Shown here piece by piece: positions 15,905-24,188 of a stretch of DNA of 64,000 nt. The position numbers and the translations under genes were made by a program. Source of the stretch: an uncultured Thermomicrobia bacterium (GTDB lineage Bacteria > Chloroflexota > Chloroflexia > Thermomicrobiales > JALYUS01); the NCBI GenBank assembly GCA_937968015.1, contig CALBSO010000146.1:71945-135944 (forward strand), given 5' to 3'. Position 1 is the stretch's first letter; every line of letters starts with the position of its first letter. A model generated the notes under the pieces. The model was not told the origin of the DNA. It saw nothing but the letters and a program-made list of their open reading frames with translations, and did not search any database.

Positions 15905-16480
15905 GTGTCGCGCAATCTGATTCTCGTCAAGCACGCGATGCCCGCGCTCGAACCGGGCGTCCCGTCGCGGGGGTGGCGCCTGTCGGATGGAGGGCGTGCG
16001 CTCTGCATCCCGCTCGCGGAACGCCTCGCCGCCTACAAACCGGCGGTGATCGCCGCCAGCGCCGAACCGAAGGCGACCGAGACCGGCCAGATTGTCGCGG
16101 ATTATCTCGGGGCGCCACTCGAAGTGATCGAGGGTTTGCACGAGAACGACCGCACCAGCCTCGGCTGGCTCGGTTCCGAGGAACTGGAGGCGATGATTGC
16201 CCGCTTCTTCGCGGAGCCGGATCAGCGCGTGCTGGGCAACGAGACGGCGGACGAGGCACATACCCGGTTCGCGGCGGCGGTCGGCGATGTCTGCACGCGG
16301 CATCCGGATGGGAATATCGTCATCGTTGCACATGGAACGGTGATCACACTCTTCGTCTCGCGCCTCGCGGGGATGGAACCCTTCCCCTTCTGGAAGCGAC
16401 TCGGTCTGCCTTCATTCGTCGGCCTCTCGCTGCCGAACTATGCGGTTCAGGCAGTCTTCGACGCTATCGAGGTGGACTGA
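15905..16480 (+). CDS. Histidine phosphatase superfamily protein
   Basis: 191 residues from GTG 15905 (AAGGAG, 10 nt spacing). The phosphohistidine sits in NLILVKHAMP, where the usual RHG is KHA; the remaining pocket is kept in AASAEPKATETGQ and the second His in VIVAHGTVITLF. Members remove phosphate from small metabolites or proteins. The RHG to KHA change replaces the first phosphate-binding Arg by Lys, which is unusual but seen in the wider family. It stands alone, downstream of the 18-bp hairpin. Confidence 0.8.
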   Translation: MSRNLILVKHAMPALEPGVPSRGWRLSDGGRALCIPLAERLAAYKPAVIAASAEPKATETGQIVADYLGAPLEVIEGLHENDRTSLGWLGSEELEAMIARFFAEPDQRVLGNETADEAHTRFAAAVGDVCTRHPDGNIVIVAHGTVITLFVSRLAGMEPFPFWKRLGLPSFVGLSLPNYAVQAVFDAIEVD

Positions 16481-16539
16481 ATACGAGGCAGCCGTGATGC
16501 GCGCAAAAGCAGGAGCACCGTTTGCGTACGCCATCCGCG

Positions 16540-16742
16540 CTACAGTCCTTGGATCCGCCTCAATTGCGTCTCGACTGCCTGCATTGCCTGAAGGCTCACA
16601 TGCCCCACCGCTGATCGAGGCGCTCGCGTGAAAGGATACGGATCTGCTCGCACATCACGAAACTCGGTCGCCGGACACCGCCCTCCGGTGGCATGATCGG
16701 GATATGGCTGACAATCTGCCGGTCGGTCCGTGACGTGAGCCG
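16540..16742 (-). pseudogene. mazF: MazF/PemK toxin remnant (N-terminus deleted, C-terminus frameshifted)
   Basis: The second half of a MazF toxin can be read: LTSRTDRQIVSHIP, PPEGGVRRPSFVMCEQIR and ILSRERLDQRWG in the frame of the upstream antitoxin, then, after a 1-nt slip near 16599, HVSLQAMQAVETQLRRIQGL to TAG at 16540. Both pieces fit the MazF C-terminal half, but the N-terminal RGDVW-type half that starts the fold is gone. A deletion joined antitoxin and toxin remnants in one frame, so the toxin is dead. Confidence 0.7.
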
Positions 16743-17006
16743 TTCATCTTCATATGGATAGTCGCTGAGTCCATCCATCAACGTCGTGTCCCACTGCGCA
16801 CGCTCCTGCCGCTCCTCTGCATCCGCCGTAGAGTCGGCGCGCAACGCGGCATAGTCGGCATCGAATTGCACCCAATAGCGTCGCTCTTCCTCTTGTTCAA
16901 CGAGACGCTGAACGACCGCACCCAATGGCATCCCGAACTCCTCACCAAGCGACTGCAACCGTGTATATACCGTATCGGGAACGCGAATGAGATGTGAAGA
17001 AGCCAT
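16596..17006 (-). CDS. mazE: MazE-type antitoxin fused to a MazF fragment
   Basis: 136 residues from ATG 17006 (AGGAGG, 5 nt spacing). Residues 1-45 form a ribbon-helix-helix-like part (HLIRVPDTVYTRLQSLGEE); 45-88 contain the toxin-binding DYAALRADST and QWDTTLMDGLSDYP of MazE-like antitoxins. From residue 89 the frame runs into the middle of MazF without a stop (see the pseudogene at 16540-16742). The normal module has two overlapping genes; here an internal deletion removed the end of mazE and the start of mazF. The antitoxin part could still bind DNA. An inverted repeat at 17026-17049 is a likely operator. Confidence 0.65.
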   Translation of the reverse strand: MASSHLIRVPDTVYTRLQSLGEEFGMPLGAVVQRLVEQEEERRYWVQFDADYAALRADSTADAEERQERAQWDTTLMDGLSDYPYEDERLTSRTDRQIVSHIPIMPPEGGVRRPSFVMCEQIRILSRERLDQRWGM

Positions 17007-17025
17007 CATGCCCTCCTGTGAACCT

Positions 17026-17049
17026 TCGTGTACACTCGGAAGTATACGA
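17026..17049. promoter_or_regulatory. Inverted repeat upstream of mazE relic (candidate operator)
   Basis: TCGTGTAC, 8 nt, GTATACGA: 8-bp arms with one mismatch, 20 nt before the mazE start. Ribbon-helix-helix antitoxins commonly bind such sites to repress their own operon. Confidence 0.4.
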
Positions 17050-17167
17050 TAAAGGCACAGGTGGGGTTTCAACAGAGCGAATTGCCGCGCGGAACGGGCA
17101 GCGGCTATTGTTCTGTGATACCCTCGCGGGTACAGTCGGTACGAGACCAGGACGAAAGGGACAATCT

Positions 17168-18178
17168 ATGCTCGCGGTACAGATCACACCACCGATCGCG
17201 CCGGAAGACTTGAAAGCGATCGAGATCGCGGAACCGGAACTGGCGCCCGGCGAGGTACTGGTGCGGCTACAGGCGGCGGCGCTCAACCATCGCGATCTCT
17301 ACCTCCTGCAAGGGGGGCGGACACCGGCAGGGCATACGTTCGTCCCCGGTTCGGATGGCGCGGGCACGATCGAGGCGATTGGCCCCGGCGTGCGCGAGGC
17401 GGGCGTCGGCGATCAGGTGCTCATCTATCCCTCCATGCGTTGGGGAAACAGAGAGCGTGCGCCCGACCCCGGTTTTGAAGTGCTCGGCGGCACGGATAAC
17501 GGCACTTTCGCGCAGTACATCGCGCTGCCATTGGAGAATGTTCGTCGCAAGCCGGATCACCTCTCGTGGGAGGAAGCGGCGGCGCTGCCACTCTCCGGCC
17601 TCACGGCGTACCGCGCGCTTATCCCGCGCGCCGGGTTGCAGGCGGGGGAGAGCGTGCTGATCCACGGGATTGGCGGAGCAGTGGCGCTCGCCGCGTTGCA
17701 GATCGCCGTGGCGAAGGGCGCGCGCGCGATCGTCACGAGCAGCAGCGACGCCAAACTGGAGCGTGCCAGGGAACTCGGCGCCGCCGTGACGATCAACTAC
17801 GCGCGCACCGACTGGCTGGCGGCGGTCATGGAGGCGACGGAGGGCGATGGAGCGGATGTCGTGCTTGAAAGCGTCGGGCAGGCGACCTTCGCGGGGAGCA
17901 TCACCGCCGTCAAAGCAGGCGGGCGGATCGTCACCTTCAGCACGACGACGGGCGGCACGCCGACGATCAACATCCGCGAACTCTTCTGGAAGCAGGCGTC
18001 CATCCTCGGCACGACGATGGGCAGCCCGATGGATTTCACCGGCCTCCTCGAACTCTACCGCGCGCACTCTCTCCACCCGGTCATTGACCGTTCCTATCCG
18101 CTCGCAGACGTTGGCGAAGCGTTCAAGCGACTGGAAGCGGCAGAGCAGTTCGGCAAGATCGTCCTGACGATCCCATGA
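17168..18178 (+). CDS. Medium-chain dehydrogenase/reductase (quinone oxidoreductase-like)
   Basis: 336 residues from ATG 17168 (AAAGGGA, 6 nt spacing). GroES-like N-terminal domain (LNHRDLYLLQG, FVPGSDGAGTIEAIG) and a Rossmann domain with GESVLIHGIGGAVALAALQIA. The catalytic-zinc His of GHE is replaced (GSD) and the four-Cys structural zinc lobe is absent, so this looks like a zinc-free NADPH quinone or enone reductase. Its stop overlaps the ATG of the following cupin gene, so the two are coupled. Confidence 0.85.
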   Translation: MLAVQITPPIAPEDLKAIEIAEPELAPGEVLVRLQAAALNHRDLYLLQGGRTPAGHTFVPGSDGAGTIEAIGPGVREAGVGDQVLIYPSMRWGNRERAPDPGFEVLGGTDNGTFAQYIALPLENVRRKPDHLSWEEAAALPLSGLTAYRALIPRAGLQAGESVLIHGIGGAVALAALQIAVAKGARAIVTSSSDAKLERARELGAAVTINYARTDWLAAVMEATEGDGADVVLESVGQATFAGSITAVKAGGRIVTFSTTTGGTPTINIRELFWKQASILGTTMGSPMDFTGLLELYRAHSLHPVIDRSYPLADVGEAFKRLEAAEQFGKIVLTIP

Positions 18179-18666
18179 GCGGTGCGAGCCATGCGGACAC
18201 AGGGCGCGCATTCCACGCCCCGGACGGCATCACCATCCTGCCGTTCGAAATGCCCGGCCTCGCGCACCTCTCGTTCGTCGAGGGGCGCATCCCGCCCCGC
18301 CCGGAGCCGTACCCGATCCATCTGCACGGTGCGCTCGAACAAGTGACGTACGTGCTGGCAGGGCGCGTCACCGTCACGACCTGGGACGTCGGGAAGGAAA
18401 CCACGACAACCTTTACCGCGCTATCGGGAGATGCCTTCGTCACCCTGCCTCTCCAGACACTGGCGTTCGCGAACGCGGGGCCGAGGGAGGCGCGCGTCCT
18501 CTTCATCTGCGCGCCGTCATACCCGCCGGATGACAGCGATACGCGCCTCGTGGCGGCGCATCATGCCCCGACCGCTGAGGAAATCGCATGGTCTCGGGAG
18601 CGGCGCCGGGCGGCGATTGATGCATTTGCCGCCATCGCACGGGCGCGCACCGGCCTGCCGGATTAG
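18175..18666 (+). CDS. Cupin-domain protein
   Basis: 163 residues. Cupin motif 1 is PYPIHLHGALEQVTYVLAGRV (HxH and Glu) and motif 2 ALSGDAFVTLPLQTLAFANAG, where the last His is replaced. A helical tail follows (SRERRRAAIDAFAAIARA). It overlaps the reductase stop by 4 nt. It may bind the same small molecule as the reductase; no direct evidence. Confidence 0.75.
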   Translation: MSGASHADTGRAFHAPDGITILPFEMPGLAHLSFVEGRIPPRPEPYPIHLHGALEQVTYVLAGRVTVTTWDVGKETTTTFTALSGDAFVTLPLQTLAFANAGPREARVLFICAPSYPPDDSDTRLVAAHHAPTAEEIAWSRERRRAAIDAFAAIARARTGLPD

Positions 18667-18677
18667 CGCCTCACCCC

Positions 18678-19067
18678 TCAATACGCCTCGATCTGCACGC
18701 GCGCATTTTCGTTGATTGTCAGCCGCAGTTCCGTCAATTCCTCACCGGCGATCTTGCCGATGCCGGAAATCGTGATGCCGTCCGGGCTGATGACGATATC
18801 CACGCTGTTCACCTCGATCGTGCCAACGACATACGCCGTCTCCCGCGCGACGACATAGGTGAGTACGGGGGCATAGCGGGGATCAACATACAGCCCGCCA
18901 TTCGACAACGCGATGAGCGGCTTGCCGTTGACGATCAGCGCTTGCACGGTGTTCGTGCCGAGCCGCAGCCGGGTAAGCGCGCCCGGTTCCGCGTCCGCAC
19001 TGACGCCGGGATCGTGCGCGTCGGTCGTCGTTGCCGGTGTCGGGGTCTGAGAACTCGTCGCTTGCAT
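18678..19067 (-). CDS. Hypothetical protein, 129 aa
   Basis: Start ATG 19067 after GGAGGAAGGA. A Ser/Thr/Pro-rich N-terminal 35 residues (QTPTPATTTDAHDPG) precedes a regular beta-rich domain: TVQALIVNGKPLIALSNGG, VDPRYAPVLTYVVARET, then DIVISPDGITISGIG and LRLTINENARVQIEAY. Not recognised. There is no signal peptide. Directly upstream lies a creatininase relic. Confidence 0.55.
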   Translation of the reverse strand: MQATSSQTPTPATTTDAHDPGVSADAEPGALTRLRLGTNTVQALIVNGKPLIALSNGGLYVDPRYAPVLTYVVARETAYVVGTIEVNSVDIVISPDGITISGIGKIAGEELTELRLTINENARVQIEAY

Positions 19068-19086
19068 CGTGGTCCTTCCTCCTTCT

Positions 19087-19224
19087 TCACTCACACGCTA
19101 TTATGAGCAAATCGCGCGAACCGTGCCATTCGAGTACGCCGAGCGGCAGGTAACAGATCGGCGCATTCGCGATTGCCCTCGCCAACTCCCACGGGAACAT
19201 CTCTTCGTACCGGACCTTTGGCAT
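19087..19224 (-). pseudogene. Truncated creatininase-family gene, N-terminal 45 aa only
   Basis: From ATG 19224 (GGAAGGA upstream) the minus strand reads MPKVRYEEMFPWELARAI, then ICYLPLGVLEWHGSRDLL and a stop. LPLG-x-x-E-W/Q-HG is the creatininase signature whose Glu and His bind metal near the N-terminus; a whole enzyme has about 240 residues. After the HG the text no longer fits (no following HLPLGTD-like segment), so the gene was cut here and its remainder lost. Confidence 0.55.
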
Positions 19225-19276
19225 GGTGCGTCCTTCCACCCGTCACACGATCTACGAACCACTTGTCCAGGATTGG

Positions 19277-19317
19277 AAAAAAGGATCGGGGAGGCGGCTA
19301 CAGTCAACCACCTCCCC
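19277..19317 (-). terminator. Terminator of the DEAD-box helicase gene
   Basis: On the minus strand GGGGAGG (19317-19311), 16-nt loop, CCTCCCC (19294-19288), then GATCC and six T (19282-19277), 35 nt after the helicase stop. Confidence 0.7.
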
Positions 19318-19351
19318 ACGTACTCACTCTCGCTCGATTCTCAGTCCTTCG

Positions 19352-21274
19352 TTACGATGCGAGCGGCTCGACCGCGCGAGCAATCGGCCGGGGGCCGGTC
19401 GCGGTTGGATCCGGGATGAAACGGACAGGCTGAGAGACTTCGAGCATATCGAAGTCGCCACCGCTCATGTCGTTGCGATGGAAGAAACGCTCGACACCCG
19501 CGCCATCCCGGAGGAAGCCGAAGCCGCGTGCCTTGACGATCTTCGTAATCACGCCGGTCGTCTCGTCTCCCGTGGAGAGAGCGTCGACCGGTGACGCGGC
19601 ATGCCCACGACCGAAGGTACGTGCCCGCTCGCTCCGGCTTTCCGGCGCGGCGCTCGCGTCCTCCGTCGCGACCCGTTCCTCGCGGCGCATCCGCATCGGG
19701 GCGCGGCGGGTCAGCGGCACGTCCACCGGTGTGGCGACTGTGCCCGTCTCCTGGTAGCGCGAAAGAAGCGCGCCCACCTGCGTGCTGAGTGAAGGCGGCA
19801 GGAAGCCGGGGGCGGTCATCGTCGCAGGCTCGCGCTGGGCGCCGCCCTGTTCCTGGCGCGCAATCCGGTCGTCTTCATCGCGAGAGGCGACGAACCGGAA
19901 TCGCTCCGGGTTGAGTGGCGCGGCAGGCCGGGCGGCGATACGTTCCGGTTGCAGTCGCGGCCGATCTGCCGTCGCGGCGGGTCGCTCGAATCGCTCGGGT
20001 CGCTCTGCACGTTCGGGGCGGCGAGACGGCGCCGGGGACGGCGTGCGCTGGCGGACAGGATGCGCCGCACCCGTTGCGGGCATCGGTCGCTCGACGCGCG
20101 TGCGCCGTTCCTCCCGCTTCGGATAGAGCGGGAACGCCTCAATGGCGGCGGGAACGGTGGGCAGATCGCCCTGCCATGCCTTGCGCGGAATACGGACCCG
20201 CAGGCTGCGCGCCAGTTGCCGCCACTTCGGCTCATCGCTCGGCACAAGGAGCGTCACGGCGTCCCCCTCGCGCCCCATCCGCCCGGTGCGCCCGACGCGG
20301 TGGGTGAGTAGTTCGGTCGTCTCCGGCAGTTCGTAGTTGATGACCATGCCGATATGCTCGACATCGAGGCCGCGCGCGGCGACATTGGTCGCGAGGAGGA
20401 TCGGCACCCTGCCACTGCGGAAATCGGCCATCACCTTGTCGCGGGCATTCTGCGAGAGGTTGCCCTGCAAGGCGGCGGCCGGGTAGCCGAGCGCTTCCAG
20501 TTGGCGCGCCAATTTCTTCACACCGTGCTTCGTCCGACCGAAGACGAGGACGCTCTCGTCGCCCCGCCCATCGAGCAGGACGCGGAGTACGGGCAGTTTC
20601 TGCCCCTCCGGCACGTCGTAGATGATGTGGTCAATCTTCGGCACATCTTCCGGCCGGGTATCAATCTGCACCATCGCGGGATCGCGCAGGTATTTCGCCG
20701 CCGTTCCCTGCACCCATTCGGGCACCGTTGCGGAGAAGAGCGCGGTCTGCCGCTCACGTGGGACGAAACCGAGGATGCGCTCGACATCGGGCGCGAAGCC
20801 GCGATCGAGCATCTCGTCTGCCTCATCGAGGATAACGTAGTTGACGCGATCCAGTTTCAGGACGCCCTGCCGAAGCAGATCGAGGACGCGACCCGGCGTG
20901 CCGATAATCACCTGCGGGCCGGTCTTGACGGCGGTGATCTGCGGCCCCATCGCCCGCCCGCCGAAGATGCAGAGCGAGCGAATGCCGTTCGCGCGGCCCA
21001 CCTTCTCGACAACCTCACCGACCTGCTGCGCCAGTTCGCGCGTCGGCACGAGGACGAGCGCCTGCACCGCACGGACAGCGGCATCGGCCTTTTCGATCAT
21101 CGGGATGGCGAAGGCGAGGGTCTTGCCGGAACCGGTGCGGGCCTGACCAACGAGGTCCCGACCGGCGAGAAGAATGGGGAGGGACTGAGACTGAATCGGG
21201 GTGGGATCGGTGATCCCCATCGTGTGGAGCGCCGCGCGCGTTTGCGGTGCGAGCGGCATCGTGGCAAATGACAA
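19352..21274 (-). CDS. DEAD-box RNA helicase with C-terminal cold-shock domain
   Basis: 640 residues from TTG 21274 (AAAGGA, 7 nt spacing). That start keeps SFATMPLAPQ, whose Phe lies the expected 17 residues before the Q motif (TDPTPIQ). Motifs in order: ARTGSGKT, PTRELAQQ, GTPGR, VILDEADEMLD, SAT, then RGLDVEHIGMVINYELP and HRVGRTGRMGREG. Residues about 370-570 are a long basic, Arg/Pro/Glu-rich linker with RPERAERPERFERP. The last 65 residues are a cold-shock fold: TGVITKIVKARGFGFLRD and RFFHRNDM (RNP-type motifs). It should unwind structured mRNA, probably at low temperature. A DEAD-CSD fusion is uncommon; most bacteria have separate proteins. Confidence 0.9.
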   Translation of the reverse strand: MSFATMPLAPQTRAALHTMGITDPTPIQSQSLPILLAGRDLVGQARTGSGKTLAFAIPMIEKADAAVRAVQALVLVPTRELAQQVGEVVEKVGRANGIRSLCIFGGRAMGPQITAVKTGPQVIIGTPGRVLDLLRQGVLKLDRVNYVILDEADEMLDRGFAPDVERILGFVPRERQTALFSATVPEWVQGTAAKYLRDPAMVQIDTRPEDVPKIDHIIYDVPEGQKLPVLRVLLDGRGDESVLVFGRTKHGVKKLARQLEALGYPAAALQGNLSQNARDKVMADFRSGRVPILLATNVAARGLDVEHIGMVINYELPETTELLTHRVGRTGRMGREGDAVTLLVPSDEPKWRQLARSLRVRIPRKAWQGDLPTVPAAIEAFPLYPKREERRTRVERPMPATGAAHPVRQRTPSPAPSRRPERAERPERFERPAATADRPRLQPERIAARPAAPLNPERFRFVASRDEDDRIARQEQGGAQREPATMTAPGFLPPSLSTQVGALLSRYQETGTVATPVDVPLTRRAPMRMRREERVATEDASAAPESRSERARTFGRGHAASPVDALSTGDETTGVITKIVKARGFGFLRDGAGVERFFHRNDMSGGDFDMLEVSQPVRFIPDPTATGPRPIARAVEPLAS

Positions 21275-21609
21275 CAAGAGTTCCTTTCGCGGCCCGTCTG
21301 CGTGCGACGCCCCGTGCCGCAATGCGCACCGCAAGAACATACGGACGAAGCGGAGCCTCGCCAATACGCGGTGCAAAGAGATTTCGAACCCGCAACCCCG
21401 CGGGTTCCCACTGTACAAGGGGAGCGTGCTGCGGCGGAATCGCGCGGCACATGTCGCGCGACCAACGAAACTATACCATGTCCTAACCTTTTTCGCAATC
21501 GAACCCCGACTCTCACGATTCCTTCATCCATTCATTGCAATGCACTCATCTCCTTTCGCGATGCTGTGTGCAGTGTCGAGATGAATGCCTTTGGCGAAAG
21601 GGAGGATGT
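21275..21609. other. Divergent intergenic region with possible long helicase leader
   Basis: 335 nt between the helicase (minus) and the phosphoesterase (plus). An 8-bp inverted repeat GAACCCGC/GCGGGTTC at 21386-21407 lies 112 nt before the helicase start and could be part of a structured 5' leader such as cold-shock mRNAs have. No gene is seen. The part next to 21610 is AT-richer and should hold the phosphoesterase promoter. Confidence 0.4.
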
Positions 21610-23076
21610 ATGCGACAGATGCGGATTGCGCTCGCCGTTTTGTTCACAGTTGCAAGCGGCATCGCCGGATTGCAGTCATTGGTGGCCGCTCAGGGTTCCA
21701 TCAACCAGATCAATCACGTCATCGTGGTCTACCAGGAGAACTGGAGCTTCGATAGCCTGTATGGCTACTTCCCCGGTGCGAACGGGATCGCGAACGCAGG
21801 CAGTACGATAAAGCAAGTCGACAAGAATGGGATGCCGTACACGACTTTGCCGCAGCCGATCGACACCAATCAGAAACCACCCGTACCGGACCCGCGCTTC
21901 CCGGCGAACTTGCCGATCGCACCATTCAACACGGCACAATACGTCCAGCCGACTGACAAGACGGGCGACCTCGTCCATCGCTATTACCAGGAGCAGTATC
22001 AGATTAACGGCGGCAAGATGGACAAGTTCGTCGCGTGGAGCGATGCCGCCGGCCTCGTAATGAGTTACTACGACGCGACGAACATGCCCGAGGGCAAACT
22101 GGCGCAGCAGTATACGATGGCGGATAACTTTTTCCATGCCGCGTTCGGCGGCTCACTCCTCAATCATTTCTGGCTCGTCTGCGCCTGCACGCCGCAGTTC
22201 CCGAATGCGCCGGATGCAATCAAGGCACAACTCGATGCGAACGGTGTAATGACCAAGGACGGCACGGTTACGCCGGACGGTTACGTCATCAACACCTCCT
22301 TTACGGTCAATAACCCGCACCCGAAGAACGCCGACCCCGCCACGCTCGTGCCAAACCAGACAATGCCGAATATCGGCGACCGATTGAGCGACAAGGGCAT
22401 CAGTTGGGCGTGGTATGCCGGAGGCTGGAACAACGCCGTGGCGGGTAATCCGGACCCGCTCTTCCAGTTCCACCACCAGCCGTTCGCCTTCTTCGCGAAC
22501 GACGCGGACGGTACGCCCGGCAAGGCGCAACACCTCAAAGATGAGTTGGACTTCCGCCAATCACTGACGACCGGGAACTTGCCCGCTGTCTCATTCGTCA
22601 AGCCCCTCGGCCCGGACAATGAGCATCCCGGCTACGCCAGCCTACTGCAAGGCCAGCAGCATGTCGCGGACCTCGTTAGCGCGGTTCAGAACAGCCCGTA
22701 CGCGAAGGACACGGCGATCATCATCACATACGACGAGCACGGCGGTCGTTGGGATCATGTCGCGCCACCGACGGCAGACCGCTGGGGACCGGGCTCGCGC
22801 GTGCCGACGATTATCGTCTCGCCCTTTGCCAAGCGCGGCTACGTGGACCACACGCAGTACGACACGACCTCAATCCTCAAGTTCATTGAGACGCGCTGGG
22901 GTCTGGCGCCACTCGGCACCCGCGATGCGGCCGCGAACGACCTGACGAACGCCTTCGACTTTTCCCAAGTGGCCGCGCCCACCGTTCCAAATGCAAGCGC
23001 TCCGGGCCCGAGCGCACCAAGCACGGGAGCGCTGCCCGGACCGGCATTCTACATCCGCCGCCTCGGGGACGGCTGA
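21610..23076 (+). CDS. Secreted phosphoesterase (acid phosphatase/phospholipase C family)
   Basis: 488 residues from ATG 21610 (GGGAGG, 4-5 nt spacing). Signal peptide in residues 1-28 (ALAVLFTVASGIAGL, AQG). PF04185-type text: INHVIVVYQENWSFDSLYGY (metal-ligand Glu-Asn), FFHAAFGGSLLNHFWL and TYDEHGGRWDHVAPP, which carries further metal and phosphate ligands. Members hydrolyse phosphate mono- or diesters outside the cell. The Pro/Ala-rich tail (NASAPGPSAPSTG) is flexible. The gene stands alone and ends in a terminator. Confidence 0.85.
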   Translation: MRQMRIALAVLFTVASGIAGLQSLVAAQGSINQINHVIVVYQENWSFDSLYGYFPGANGIANAGSTIKQVDKNGMPYTTLPQPIDTNQKPPVPDPRFPANLPIAPFNTAQYVQPTDKTGDLVHRYYQEQYQINGGKMDKFVAWSDAAGLVMSYYDATNMPEGKLAQQYTMADNFFHAAFGGSLLNHFWLVCACTPQFPNAPDAIKAQLDANGVMTKDGTVTPDGYVINTSFTVNNPHPKNADPATLVPNQTMPNIGDRLSDKGISWAWYAGGWNNAVAGNPDPLFQFHHQPFAFFANDADGTPGKAQHLKDELDFRQSLTTGNLPAVSFVKPLGPDNEHPGYASLLQGQQHVADLVSAVQNSPYAKDTAIIITYDEHGGRWDHVAPPTADRWGPGSRVPTIIVSPFAKRGYVDHTQYDTTSILKFIETRWGLAPLGTRDAAANDLTNAFDFSQVAAPTVPNASAPGPSAPSTGALPGPAFYIRRLGDG

Positions 23077-23103
23077 TAAAGAACGTCGCACAGCGGTAAT
23101 TCG

Positions 23104-23140
23104 ACACGACGCGCCGTACATGTGGCGCGTCGTGTGTTTG
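23104..23140 (+). terminator. Terminator after the phosphoesterase gene
   Basis: ACACGACGCGCC, 8-nt loop GTACATGT, GGCGCGTCGTGT, then GTTTGC: 12 bp perfect stem, 27 nt after the stop codon. The T tract is weak. Confidence 0.6.
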
Positions 23141-23239
23141 CACGCCAATGATGGTTCGGCCGATGCCGTACCGGGGACGTTTTCGGTTCGCCGAGACTGG
23201 CCCCCCACCCGATCCAATCGCCTCACGGGTGCGTAGGAT

Positions 23240-23908
23240 TTACGCCGCTCTATACTCGGCAAAGGCGCGGAGATCCGCCACGACAATGTCCGGTTCGATG
23301 CCCCACGGATCGAAGACGGCATCCGGGTTGCGGCGCACCCATGCCGCATTGAGGCCTGCCGCCTTCGCGCCGATCACATCGAACGGATTGCCGGAGACAA
23401 GCCACGTTGATTCCACGGCGTGGCCTACACAGTGCGCAAGGTAGGCGTAGACATCCGGGTCGGGCTTGAAGGTTCGCAGATCGTCGACGCTGATCACGGC
23501 GTCGAGGTACGGGAGCATCCCCGCATGATCGAGCAATGCGCGTACCGTCCCCTCGACGCCGTTCGAGAAGGCAACGACGGTATGCCCTGCCGCCTTCAAC
23601 CGCTCGATGGCGGGAAGCGCATCGGGGAAGGCCTGCAATTCGCGGTATTGCTCGAGCAGGCGCATCCGCTCGTCCGCGCTCACCTCTACGCCGAGCGCCG
23701 CGATGACGTACTGTAGCGCTTGATCGGTGCAAACATCGAAGGAAACATACTGCCGCATCAGGCCGCGCCGGAAGGAGTATTCCAGTTGCTTCTCTCGCCA
23801 GAGCGCCGCGAACGTCCCCGCTTGGCCGCCGAGCAGCGCGTGGAGGTGCCGCTGCATCTCCAATGGGTCCACGAGTGTCCCGTAGACATCGAAGCCAATT
23901 GCCGTCAT
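23240..23908 (-). CDS. Haloacid dehalogenase type II (HAD superfamily)
   Basis: 222 residues from ATG 23908 (AAGGAG, 7 nt spacing). HAD motifs: nucleophile Asp7 in GFDVYGTLVD, Ser in VVAFSNGVEG, Lys in DLRTFKPDPDVYA, and the type II signature WLVSGNPFDVIGAKAAGL. The text matches L-2-haloacid dehalogenases, which replace halogen by hydroxyl in 2-haloacids, although many homologues have other substrates. Confidence 0.85.
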   Translation of the reverse strand: MTAIGFDVYGTLVDPLEMQRHLHALLGGQAGTFAALWREKQLEYSFRRGLMRQYVSFDVCTDQALQYVIAALGVEVSADERMRLLEQYRELQAFPDALPAIERLKAAGHTVVAFSNGVEGTVRALLDHAGMLPYLDAVISVDDLRTFKPDPDVYAYLAHCVGHAVESTWLVSGNPFDVIGAKAAGLNAAWVRRNPDAVFDPWGIEPDIVVADLRAFAEYRAA

Positions 23909-24188
23909 GCGATCGCTCCTTCGCTTCTCGCCCATCATCTATCGCTCCAGTCTACCGCGCCGACTCGCCATCAGTAGCACGAAACCCCTACCTCCGCGTA
24001 CGATGGTCGGCGGATACGGCATGAGGGAGCGCAACGGTATGGCGGGAGCAATCGAAATCCAGATGCGGCGGGCGTGGAAACGATTGTCACCAGAGGCACG
24101 CCGGTGGCTGGCACGCGTGGCCGGTCATGTTGCCCTCCGCCGCGCGCAATTGACCGTGACGATTCGCGGTAAAGTGAAGGGACGCACC

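Noticed and set aside
21380..21410. GGGTTCGAAATC-like string on the minus strand, resembling a tRNA T-arm
   Set aside because: The stem does not close and no acceptor or anticodon arm fits around it.
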